Source: Hirudo medicinalis (taxonomy: Eukaryota; Annelida; Clitellata; Hirudinida; Hirudinidae). Taken from it: a DNA stretch of 10,390 nt. Every line of letters begins with the position of its first letter. Position 1 is the first letter of the stretch. Both the position numbers and the translations under genes were made by a program. Where the stretch lies: positions 14,160 through 24,549 of the forward strand of contig MPNW01001248.1 of NCBI GenBank assembly GCA_011800805.1. The letters run 5' to 3'. Shown here one piece after another: positions 1 through 7,161 of this stretch. The notes under the pieces are model-generated. The model was not told where the DNA came from, made no database searches, and worked only from the letters and a program-made list of their open reading frames with translations.

Positions 1-75
1 CCATCCAAAACATTCAACAACTTGTGACATCCATCCAAAACATTCAACAACTTGTGACATCCATCCAAAACATTC
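1..75. repeat. 30-bp minisatellite, 2.5 copies, cut by the left edge
   Basis: Two identical 30-bp units occupy 1-30 and 31-60, and a 15-bp partial third follows at 61-75. Each unit opens CCATCCAAAACATTC and ends CTTGTGACAT. The identical copies suggest recent duplication, and the array probably extends left of the window. The open frame across it is a by-product of the unit being a multiple of three. Confidence 0.9.
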
Positions 76-156
76 TCCTCACTCCATCTCTCACTCCTTC
101 ACTCTCCTCACTCCTTCATTCTCCTCAATCCATCTCTCACTCCTTGACTCTCCTCA
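75..156. repeat. 46-bp pyrimidine-rich tandem duplication
   Basis: Bases 75-110 and 121-156 match over 36 bp with two differences, giving a 46-bp period. The whole tract is built from CTCCTCACTC, CATCTCTCAC and CTCCTT submotifs. It directly follows the 30-bp array and leads into a short CCAC-rich stretch (160-176). Confidence 0.8.
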
Positions 157-509
157 TTCGGCCACCCACCCACCCGCCATGCGTTAACCAACCACTCAAT
201 CTTTTTATAATCACCGCGGTCATCGTCATCGCGGAATTTTTATAGCGCATAATTTTTTGCATCCGAGACGGGTTGTCATCTGCTCTTTTATTTTTAGGGA
301 GATTTTCTCAGGAAGAAAAACATTTTTTTGCCTCTCAAAGTAACGCTTTGAGCATGACAGAGATGTCTTTGACATGATGACGATGATGATGATGGTGATG
401 ATGATGATGATCGACGATGTATCGAAAAAGCAATGAAAAAAAAAACATACAAAGATTTCTTGGCAGTCAGAATGACGAACGCTGATTCGCCCTCCGACTC
501 TGCTCTCCT
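157..509. other. Mostly unique spacer with a GAT microsatellite
   Basis: No gene is supported here. The notable content is an interrupted GAT/GAC/GGT tract at about 374-418 and A-rich runs near 311-321 and 432-444. The minus-strand open frame covering most of it reads poly-Ile from the microsatellite and shows no domain. Confidence 0.6.
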
Positions 510-603
510 CCAATCAGAGATGGGGCAGAGGATCGACCCCGGGGACTCGCGGGTGATGCCCGCGTGGATCCAGGGACGTATGACGTCATCCGTGTGACGT
601 CAC
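510..603. promoter_or_regulatory. CCAAT box and paired CRE palindromes (candidate promoter or enhancer)
   Basis: CCAATCAG lies at 510-517. The full CRE palindrome TGACGTCA occurs at 581-588 and again at 595-602, the second inside the longer palindrome GTGACGTCAC (594-603). These are the binding sequences of CREB/ATF and NF-Y families. The stretch 480-660 is GC-richer than its surroundings and not microsatellite, as expected of a promoter or enhancer. I see no TATA box or transcript evidence. It lies 3.7 kb upstream of the first Meis exon seen, so it could belong to that gene, but this is inference. Confidence 0.45.
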
Positions 604-683
604 CGGAGTGCTGGTCATTAATCTTTCCATTCAGTTTTTACGGTTCTGAGCCGTCGTCGGTTTTCATTGGCGCACGTTCTTGG

Positions 684-769
684 ATCATCATCATCATCAC
701 TTCTATCAACATCATCATCACCACCATCATCAATTCTATCAACATCATCATCATCATCACCATCATCAC
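684..769. repeat. ATC microsatellite with internal 33-bp duplication
   Basis: This is an imperfect (ATC)n tract. The string TTCTATCAACATCATCATCA occurs at 701 and again at 734, showing a 33-bp unit was duplicated inside it. Open frames here on both strands read poly-Ile or poly-Met and are artefacts. Confidence 0.85.
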
Positions 770-901
770 TCCTAGCCTCATGGTCACCATCGCAATCACA
801 ACCGATGTCATCATCAGCACCATCATCTGGAGTAATGTGATCGGGTCTTCATTACCGACTGTGAAGATTTCTATCGCATGCATTTATAATATTTCGGTTA
901 C

Positions 902-1022
902 GATGATGACGACGACGACGCCGAAGATGATGATGATGACGATGATGATGACGACGACGACGACGATGATGATGACGATGGTGATGATGGAGATGAAGAT
1001 GTTGGCGATGGCGGTGATGACA
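902..1022. repeat. Compound GAT/GAC microsatellite
   Basis: GAT blocks alternate with pure GAC blocks (for example 908-919 and 951-965), followed by degenerate GATGG/GATGAAG copies. The block structure, rather than scattered point changes, suggests the GAC variants have themselves been amplified. Confidence 0.85.
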
Positions 1023-1025
1023 ATG

Positions 1026-1318
1026 CTACATGTGCAGTCTTGACAAAAGAAAGGAAAGTCTAATTTATATCTTTGTTTGTCCCACAAATCATCTTTCGGA
1101 GGAAAACGTTCCTCCTCCTTTCGTACTTTCTGTCGTTCTGACAAATCTGACATTATGTTGGACGAATTAATTGCTAATTAAATTCGATTTTCCGTAGAAT
1201 TCCAATAAAAGGTGTCGAAAATAAATCTCTTTCATTCATAAAAAGATTTATTTGCTTTCATTCGTGCTTTGTTCTGCTTCCTTTTTGGGTTGAAGAATAA
1301 CTGTTAACAGTAGGAGAG
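1026..1318. other. Unique AT-rich spacer
   Basis: No gene is seen. The stretch holds two AATAAA hexamers (1204-1209 and 1220-1225) and ends before a CTG/GAT repeat. Without an upstream coding region these hexamers cannot be called polyadenylation signals. Confidence 0.5.
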
Positions 1319-1383
1319 CTGCTGCTGCTGCTGCTGACGATGATGATGATGATGATGACGATGATGATGATGATGATGATGAC
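1319..1383. repeat. (CTG)6 followed by (GAT/GAC)n
   Basis: Six CTG triplets at 1319-1336 pass into a GAT tract interrupted by a GAC triplet. The same CTG-then-GAC/GAT order recurs at 2115-2200, so the two tracts may share an origin. Confidence 0.85.
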
Positions 1384-1647
1384 TGAAATAATAAAGAATT
1401 GATTACGCAATTAATGCTTATTAACTTGCCATGAAGAAATATGCACTTCCTTCACTTTTCAATCAAACATTCCATCAATCAATCATTCAATCAATCGGAA
1501 CGAACTTGTATGGCTTATGCAAGCCTGGAGTTGATTGCACTGAATACATTCTTGAGTCCCGTTCAAAACATGACTTGCGTCATCGCTTGGGCGTCTCTCG
1601 CCAGTAAAGTCATGTCGGACCGTTTCAATGGATATTATCATCTTTTG
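1384..1647. other. Unique spacer with a short ATCA tract
   Basis: An imperfect ATCA/CATT repeat lies at 1474-1496. The open frame over 1441-1779 reads this spacer and then the CACT array as repeated THSL; it has no recognisable domain and I do not regard it as a gene. Confidence 0.5.
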
Positions 1648-1743
1648 TCACTCACTCACTCACTCACTCACTCACTCACTCACTCACTCACTCACTCACT
1701 CACTCATTCACTCGTTCTTTCATTCATTCACTCACTCACTCAC
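1648..1743. repeat. (TCAC)n tetranucleotide array
   Basis: About 59 bp of uninterrupted TCAC copies (1648-1706, nearly 15 units) are followed by degenerate TCAT/TCGT copies to 1743. The complementary motif GAGT forms a similar array at 8245-8278. Confidence 0.95.
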
Positions 1744-1850
1744 TTACACAGAAACTCACACGTTGTTTTGGAGTCATAAATCAAGGTGCCTTCAAAAATT
1801 CAAACTTGCAAGACTCGGGACCCCTTTGTCTACACCATCGTGGGTAAAGT

Positions 1851-2006
1851 CGTCGCCATCATCATCATCACCATCATCATAATCATCATCGTCGCCATCA
1901 TCATCATCACCATCGTCGTCGTCGTCGTCATCATCATCATCACCATCATCACCATCATCACCATCACCATCATCATCATCACCAGCAGTCGACGTCATCG
2001 TCATGA
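1851..2006. repeat. Compound ATC/ACC/GTC microsatellite
   Basis: This is a tract of ATC triplets with ACC and GTC interruptions, including a pure GTC block near 1915-1929. The frames read as poly-Ile on + and poly-Asp on the opposite strand, which explains the two open frames here. Confidence 0.9.
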
Positions 2007-2114
2007 CGCTTCCTGTGTGCATGAGGATGTGATAGAAGAGATGCATGTGTGAGTTTGTGCGTAGACACGAGATATATGTGGAGGGATTTTGATCATTTAA
2101 AATCGCATGAGCAG

Positions 2115-2200
2115 TGCTGCTGCTGCTGACGACGACGACGACGATGATGATGATGATGGTGGTGGTGGTGATAATGATGACGACGACGACGATGATGGTG
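2115..2200. repeat. Compound CTG/GAC/GAT/GGT microsatellite
   Basis: CTG triplets give way to GAC, then GAT, then a GGT block near 2158-2169, then GAC and GAT again. The sharply bounded blocks of single-base variants imply amplification of successive variants. Confidence 0.9.
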
Positions 2201-2590
2201 CTTCCGTGCCTTGTAGAGTTTGTTTATAATTCTGACCGAGTCATTACGCCTAATGAGAGGCGCACATCTTAACTGCGAAGTTCTTCCTCGTATGTCTGCC
2301 TCTCCCTCTCTCTCTCCATCCGCCTCTCTCTCTCTCCATCTGCCTGAATCTTCTGCTTCTTGTCTCCCTTCATGCCTCCTTCCTTTCCGTCAGAATTCCT
2401 GGATGTCTTTCTAAGGGTCTTGCTTCTAGCATATCTATGCTCCATAGATCTAGGAAATGCCTTAGTTGTAAGAATAGAGCTTACGATAACATGCTTGGAC
2501 GTGATGTTGTGGGATAAATGTGGAGTTGATGAGAATTAAGACGATGATGACAACGCTAGTATAAGTTGATCAACTCCGTGATGACAGTTA
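2201..2590. other. Spacer with a CT-rich duplication
   Basis: A CT-dinucleotide tract with two CTCTCTCCATC endings lies at 2297-2343. The remainder is unique AT-rich sequence. The 64-codon open frame at 2220-2414 is mostly the CT tract (Ser/Leu/Pro) and has no recognisable domain. Confidence 0.5.
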
Positions 2591-2669
2591 CCATCATCAA
2601 TACCATCATCATTACCGCCATCATGGACATCGACGTCGTCGTCGTCATCATCGTCGTCGTCGTCGTCAT
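2591..2669. repeat. ATC then GTC compound microsatellite
   Basis: Imperfect ATC triplets (ATCATT, ACC) pass into GTC triplets. It is the same compound pattern as at 1851-2006. Confidence 0.85.
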
Positions 2670-2846
2670 GTTGAGGAACCATAGCGAAGAGATTTTGCTG
2701 TCCAAGAGCTTAATTTTATTGCAATTGTTGGTTTTGTTATGCTGTTGTCGTCGTCTATTGCGGTCATGATGGCAGTTGTGTGTGTATTTCTGCGCTGTAA
2801 GTTATTCTCACGCTTCCAGTTGTGCGACCTTGAAATCAAGTTCCCA

Positions 2847-2905
2847 CCACAACAACTACCACAACTACAACAACTACAACAACTACAACTACAACAACAA
2901 CAATC
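2847..2905. repeat. CAACTA/CAA microsatellite
   Basis: Copies of ACAACTAC pass into pure CAA triplets. One strand reads as poly-Gln/Leu and the other as Cys/Ser-rich, which accounts for the overlapping open frames in this area. Confidence 0.85.
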
Positions 2906-2994
2906 AAATCTCAACAACCTGAACACTTTATAAGAAATTAAACCAACACCATAACTTTTGCCATCATGGCCATCATAACACTACGGTCCTCTTG

Positions 2995-3057
2995 CTCCTC
3001 CTCCTCCTCCTCCTCCTCCTCAACATCATCATCATCATCTTCATCATCGTCGTCATC
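2995..3057. repeat. (CTC)n joined to (ATC)n
   Basis: About nine CTC triplets (2995-3021) pass directly into ATC triplets with a few TTC and GTC variants. Confidence 0.88.
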
Positions 3058-3058
3058 A

Positions 3059-3402
3059 CAGAGATGGTTATCAAGCCTTATTGGCTGGCTATCTAAATAT
3101 TAATAATAATAACTAGCCAGAATCTGTGATAAGCCTCCTAATATTTCCCACGAGATACGTCTCCCGTTACACCTTTATAAAAACTCTGACACCTGTATTA
3201 GCCCCACCTGATAAGATATTATTTAATTATAATAGGCAGATCCTTATTATTGCTATCATCCCATTGGTTGCGAGATTATTGATACGAAATACATAATCAT
3301 AATCACAAACATACATGTTTTAAACTTGAAGAGCATACAAATGTGTATCCAGATCCAACAAATGTTTTATCGATGAATGTAAGAGCTTAGCAAATATTAA
3401 TT
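3059..3402. other. Unique AT-rich spacer with a small inverted repeat
   Basis: No gene is supported. CTGGCTA at 3085-3091 is inverted as TAGCCAG at 3114-3120, a 7-bp stem with a 22-nt loop. The loop is largely TAA repeats. It is too short to call a transposon terminus. Confidence 0.5.
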
Positions 3403-3892
3403 AAGATATTGTAAATATTACGTTACAAATATTACATTGTAAATACGACATTATAAATATTTCGTTACAAATATTGCATTGTAAATAAGATATTATAAAT
3501 GTTACATTGTAAATAAGATATTACAAATATTACATTGTGAATAAGATATTACAAATATTACATTGTGAATAAAATATTACAAATATTACATTGTAAATAA
3601 GATATTATAAATATTACATTGTAAATAGGATAGCATAAATATTACATTGTAAATAAGATATTACAAATATTACATTATAAATAAGATATTATAAATGTTA
3701 CATTGTAAATAAGATATTACAAATATTACATTGTAAATAAGATATTATAAATATTACATTGTAAATAAGATGTTATAAATATTACATTGTAAATAAGATA
3801 TTATAAATATTACATTGTAAATCAGATATTATAAATATTACATTGTAAATCAGATATTATAAATATTACATTGTAAATCAGATATTATAAAT
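3403..3892. repeat. AT-rich satellite of 35 14-mers with higher-order structure
   Basis: The array divides without gaps into 35 units of 14 bp (490 bp). Type A resembles AAGATATTATAAAT, type B is ATTACATTGTAAAT, and type C resembles ATTACGTTACAAAT. The first six units run A-C-B, A-C-B (42-bp period) and the rest alternate A-B (28-bp period). A and B agree at about 10 of 14 positions, so all likely derive from one 14-mer. Each B holds the near-palindrome TTACA-T-TGTAA. Local homogenisation is visible: a CAGAT variant of A in the last three A positions (3823, 3851, 3879) and a TGAAT variant of B in two adjacent copies (3529, 3557). No coding potential is seen. Confidence 0.95.
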
Positions 3893-4111
3893 ATTACATA
3901 TATATTAGGTCCTTATCTCGCATGCCTCCGCAAAACGTGTTCGTTTCGGGTCAAACAACTGACACGACCTGTGAACTTTTGAACTTTGAACTGTTGATGT
4001 CTTGGGATATAATTAACTCAAGCATTTATATGTCGATCCAATCTGTCATTCGATGCATTTATTGAATTAATACAATAACTGTTGCAAATTTTTGTTTAAA
4101 CAAATAGCTTA

Positions 4112-4144
4112 ATTGATATTATTATTGTAATGATATTACTGTTG

Positions 4145-4176
<32 letters not shown>

Positions 4177-4234
4177 GTTATTATTATTGTTATTATTATT
4201 ATTGTTATTATTATTATTATNAATGATATTACTG

Positions 4235-4314
<80 letters not shown>
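4112..4314. repeat. (ATT)n microsatellite containing the only ambiguous base
   Basis: This is a long ATT tract with scattered GTT. AATGATATTACTGTTGTT occurs at 4129 and again at 4222, immediately after the N at 4221. The poly-Leu and poly-Asn open frames on the two strands are produced by this repeat, although their ends run into the true Meis exon. Confidence 0.95.
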
Positions 4315-4355
4315 TAATTTAAAAAAATATCTAACACAAGTCATTTCCTCTCCAG

Positions 4356-4669
4356 CAATACGAGGGAGATTTACAAATGTCCAACTACCACTCCTCTTCC
4401 ACGCCTGGAAACATGAGTTCCGGGGGTGGAGGCCCACCAGGCTCCATGGAAAGGGCTCCAATGGGGTCCATTTACGACCCCCGAAATCCCGCCCACCACT
4501 CCCCAAATAGTTCGTCTTACCCCACCCATCCGAACTCCATCGGTGGAAATCCATACGGGGGCAGCTACGCTGGCTCCATGGGTGGCACCCCCACTGGTCC
4601 AGGGGTCCTAACTCCCACGGGGGTCCCCAGTGAGAGCCAGATGAAGAGGGACAAAGATGCCGTGTATGG
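4356..4669 (+). CDS. Meis: MEIS/homothorax-type TALE homeobox protein, N-terminal exon (partial gene)
   Basis: This exon encodes about 104 residues plus two bases of the next codon. It begins QYEGDLQMSNYH, is rich in Ser, Gly, Pro and His, and ends KRDKDAVYG. MEIS/Hth proteins start MAQRYDEL and reach KRDKDAIYG just before the PBX-binding domain; here QYEGDL fits that start and GSIYDP fits the family MY(G)DP segment. The acceptor is well formed: a CTAAC branch-point match at 4331-4335, a pyrimidine stretch, and AG at 4354-4355. The donor is GG|GTAAGAG at 4669/4670. An ATG at 4377 opens the same frame, but its -3 base is C and family homology continues upstream of it, so I infer that translation starts in an earlier short exon (for example MA-). 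An in-frame stop at 4332-4334 shows the coding region does not continue upstream unspliced. MEIS proteins act in the nucleus as PBX/HOX cofactors. Certainty is high for the family and moderate for the exact 5' boundary. Confidence 0.93.
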
Positions 4670-4910
4670 GTAAGAGAGAGTTGAAATACATTAGCATGAT
4701 TTATGATAATTAGATGATAACCTTAGTAATAATAATTATAATAATGTAATTAATGATATCGTATTTTTCTTATAGTAATTTCTTTGGTTGGTGCTCATGC
4801 ACAACGGGATAACAAAATATGGAGTACCATGCTCAATCAATCGTTCAATCATTTCAATCAATCAATTCAACCCTTTCAATCAATCAATTCTTTCAATCAA
4901 TCAATTCCAG
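4670..4910 (+). other. Meis: Intron between the two Meis exons (241 nt)
   Basis: This is a GT-AG intron opening GTAAGAGAG and closing TTCCAG. Its 5' half is plain AT-rich sequence. Its last ~75 nt are imperfect CAAT/ATCA tetranucleotides (4833-4908) running up to the acceptor, so the usual pyrimidine tract is replaced by a microsatellite. I do not see a clear YTNAY branch-point match in the last 60 nt. Restoration of the conserved reading frame across the join supports the intron strongly. Confidence 0.9.
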
Positions 4911-5052
4911 GCACCCCCTTTTTCCACTGCTTGCCCTCATATTTGAAAAGTGCGAATTGGCCACCTGCACTCCACGAGAACCACGCATCGCAGGAGGTGA
5001 TGTTTGCTCCTCGGAGTCCTTCAACGAAGATATCAGGGTCTTTTCCAATCAG
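4911..5052 (+). CDS. Meis: MEIS/homothorax-type protein, exon opening the PBX-interaction domain (partial gene)
   Basis: This 142-nt exon supplies one base to complete the Gly codon and then 47 whole codons. It begins [19 protein letters not shown] and continues through [20 protein letters not shown] and VFSNQ, ending in phase 0. This is the start of the MEIS/PREP N-terminal domain (MEIS_PKNOX_N family), which binds PBX and is among the most conserved parts of MEIS proteins. The boundaries are TTCCAG|G at 4910/4911 and CAG|GTAATA at 5052/5053. Joined to the preceding exon it restores YGHPLFPLL without a shift. Compared with my knowledge of vertebrate and fly proteins, the substitutions are RI for GV before AGG, R for A after NEDI, and SN for AK before Q. 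The family continues with an I-R-x-E/Q-K-P segment, which I could not find downstream in the window, so the next intron is long. Confidence 0.96.
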
Positions 5053-5054
5053 GT

Positions 5055-5082
5055 AATAATAATAATAATGATGATAATAATG

Positions 5083-5125
<43 letters not shown>

Positions 5126-5225
5126 TAATAATAATGATGGTGATGATGATGTTGATGCTGATGATAATAATAATATTATTATTATTATTATAATGATTAT
5201 AATAACTACAATAACAATAACAATT
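5055..5225. repeat. TAA/GAT microsatellite starting inside the splice donor
   Basis: TAA triplets begin two bases into the intron and continue with GAT variants. A perfect 22-bp inverted repeat lies at 5164-5185 (ATAATAATAAT then its complement). Open frames reading poly-Asn or poly-Ile here are artefacts. Confidence 0.92.
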
Positions 5226-5432
5226 GTGATATTATAACAAATAAGATAATATTGATGGAAATGAAAAACATTCCGACATATTTCCACATCGTCATGGTTA
5301 GAGTTTGATCATCCAAATCTGCATCGCGAGTCTTTCCACTATCAACGCAGATTCACTCAACCGCACAGTTTACCAGGCCATCCTCCAGTCATCCGTGACC
5401 CGGTGTGGTTTCGTTTGATCGGTCGTAAGACA
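5226..5432. other. Unique intronic spacer
   Basis: Low-repeat sequence between the TAA tract and the GC-richer island. I see no exon with usable splice sites and no recognisable motif cluster. Confidence 0.45.
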
Positions 5433-5528
5433 TCACGTGACCGGAAATGGGTTTCCCGTCCGGGAACCTGGCGGATCCTTTGTCGCTTGGGGTATTTTTA
5501 GATCACCCCCGGGAATGGGATTTTCCCC
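5433..5528. promoter_or_regulatory. GC-richer island with E-box/ETS and kappaB-like motifs
   Basis: TCACGTGA (5433-5440, a palindromic E-box) abuts CCGGAAAT (5441-5448, an ETS-type core). GGGATTTTCCCC lies at 5517-5528 and fits the kappaB consensus GGGRNWYYCC. The area is free of microsatellite and GC-richer than its flanks. Enhancer function is inferred from motifs alone, and single motif matches are weak evidence. Confidence 0.3.
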
Positions 5529-5581
5529 TGGAAATCACTGGAGCGTAGAGATCGAGGATCGATTGCTTTTGTTCTTTTCCT

Positions 5582-5609
5582 GGATTCGAACCACCGACCT
5601 TTAGAGTAA
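5582..5609 (-). repeat. tRNA-like B-box, possible SINE remnant
   Basis: The minus strand reads GGTTCGAATCC (from 5592 to 5582), an exact match to the polymerase III B-box, preceded by AAAGGTCGGT, which resembles a tRNA variable loop and T-stem. The T-stem closes for only about three pairs and I see no A-box or acceptor stem upstream, so this is not a functional tRNA. A decayed tRNA-derived SINE is the likeliest explanation; chance is possible. Confidence 0.35.
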
Positions 5610-6044
5610 AAAGAATGGAAAGCAAAATTGATTTGATGAAAAATCATCCTCGTTTAACGACGTCTAAATGCGAATTAGCAGAGGAATTACAGCTCACAGT
5701 AAAGTTATGACATCGCCCATTACATCGTCTTCGCAATGCCATTGTAGGACTCCCACGAGATCAGCAGAAGATGAGATGAGTTGAGATTTACACGGCTAAT
5801 CTTCTCTTCATAACAGCACCTCCATTCTCTTTTCCATTCATCCTTTCAAATCGCTCCCAAGAGCCCCCAGCCCCCCCCCCAACCCATCCACTCGTTGGAC
5901 CTTCTCATTCACTCACTCATTCTCCCCACTTTGAGGTGTAAGACCCCTGCTCACCTGTGTCTCGCTTGAATAAACAGTCGAGTGTTGCAAAGTTTTATTA
6001 CCTTTTATTTATTTATTGTTATTAATATCGTCATTATTACTGCT
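5610..6044. other. Unique intronic spacer with a C-run and a CACT patch
   Basis: No gene is seen. A run of ten C residues lies at 5871-5880 after a CCCCCAG, and a short CACT/CATT patch at about 5905-5922. The rest is unremarkable. Confidence 0.5.
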
Positions 6045-6310
6045 TCATGCGCTCGTAGTGGCTGATTGCGTGCGGTGATACCAAGCTCCTTGAACTAATT
6101 GCACTCCGAGCAGATGATCTTTTAAACTTCTTGCGACATGCAAACGAGGGCGTAGGACTTTCCACCCTAAATTCACCTCGCCCTGCTCTGGTGGTCGGTA
6201 GTACGCCCGGGGCGTACGAGCCCCTCCTTCAACCGAAAGCTGGATCGGATCGACCAATCACAGTTGGCCGAAAGAGGTCAATGAGCTACCCGTAAGCTGA
6301 TTGGTTCTAA
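6045..6310. promoter_or_regulatory. GC-richer island with a 17-bp palindrome and two facing CCAAT boxes
   Basis: GTACGCCC-G-GGGCGTAC at 6201-6217 is a perfect inverted repeat with a single central base. CCAATC near 6254 and its reverse complement GATTGG near 6299 face each other about 45 bp apart. The island stands out from the AT-rich surroundings. A minus-strand frame of 70 codons covers it (6257-6045); it has no recognised domain, and I treat it as non-coding. A regulatory role is inference. Confidence 0.3.
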
Positions 6311-6524
6311 GCCGTACTTAACCGTAATTATTGTTGCGATCAACATCATCTTCGTCGTCTTCCTCCCCATAATTATAATAACTTCTTAACCATTTTTATC
6401 GCCTTTTCAATTATAAATTTATTATTATCATCGTAATATCTTATTACCGCATTATGTGTTATATTAAAAGTATTGATTTAATTCAAATGAAGCACGCATT
6501 GATCACTGCACATGAAACAACACT

Positions 6525-6572
6525 ACATCCATCCACCCGCCCATCCATCCACCCGTCCATCCATCCACCCGC
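6525..6572. repeat. 16-bp minisatellite, 3 copies
   Basis: Three 16-bp units (6525, 6541, 6557) read CCATCCATCCACCCGC with one or two changes. The unit is itself built from CATC and CACC tetranucleotides. Confidence 0.88.
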
Positions 6573-6794
6573 CCATACATCCCCTGTTCAATTGATTCAT
6601 CCAGTTATTAATACCATCCACCTATCCATTCCGAATCCCATCTTTGTGTTTCCTTGTGTCCTTCTCTGTCAGTCTGAATGTCTGGCTGAGTGACTGAGGA
6701 TTTGCCTGCAACGAAGATCGTATCTCGAAAACACAGTCACCATTGTTACTGTCAGGCATGGCTACAACAATCAAAATAGCAACAAAATAAGAAC

Positions 6795-6888
6795 GATAAT
6801 AATAATAATGACGACGATGATGATTATGACAATCACGATGACGACGACGACGACGACGACGATGACGATGATGACGACGTTGATGACA
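6795..6888. repeat. Compound AAT/GAT/GAC microsatellite
   Basis: AAT triplets pass into GAT and then a pure GAC block near 6838-6859. The opposite-strand frames read as poly-Val/Ile or His/Arg-rich and are artefacts. Confidence 0.88.
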
Positions 6889-7080
6889 ATAACACAGGCT
6901 TGAGATTTGAAGAATCCAACAAGCAGGATTCTCTTCGGAAGTGAAGCTGCTGCGGTCGAAGTAGTCGCGGCGTTTGAAGCTGCTTTTGTTTTGCGAGTGG
7001 AAAAGTTCTCCACTGATGTGCAACTGTTACGTATTATGACTTGCTGGAAAGCATTGAGGCAATTAGTGGATGTTTTGCGG

Positions 7081-7155
7081 ATGAGTGAGTGTGCTTGGGT
7101 GGGTGAGTTGGCGAGTGAATGAGTGAATGATCAAATGAATGAATGAATGAATGAA
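7081..7155. repeat. GAGT/GAAT tetranucleotide tract
   Basis: Imperfect GAGT copies are followed by GAAT copies (from about 7137). It directly precedes a GAT/GAC array. Confidence 0.85.
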
Positions 7156-7161
7156 GACCTC

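Noticed and set aside
1007..1014. ATGGCG followed by GT as the missing short first Meis coding exon (MA-)
   Set aside because: It sits inside a degenerate GAT/GAC repeat, and the donor GTGATG is weak; ATGG(C/G)-GT strings are common in such repeats. A similar ATGGCA-GT near 2769 is equally unsupported.
564..1043. 159-codon plus-strand frame rich in Ile, Thr and Met
   Set aside because: Nearly all of it is ATC/GAT/GAC microsatellite read in one frame; the non-repeat part shows no family resemblance.
1204..1225. Two AATAAA hexamers as polyadenylation signals
   Set aside because: No coding region lies upstream, and the hexamer is expected by chance in AT-rich DNA.
1441..1882. Frames with repeated THSL
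   Set aside because: They are a direct translation of the TCAC tetranucleotide array, which stays open in every frame, not protein-coding constraint.
3085..3120. Inverted repeat as the termini of a MITE
   Set aside because: The arms are only 7 bp with no target-site duplication seen and a loop of simple repeat.
4096..4554. 152-codon minus-strand frame with poly-Asn
   Set aside because: It is the complement of the ATT microsatellite joined to the antisense of the Meis exon; it includes the N and has no domain.
6045..6257. 70-codon minus-strand frame in the GC-richer island
   Set aside because: Short, no recognisable domain, and no start context or neighbour to support it.
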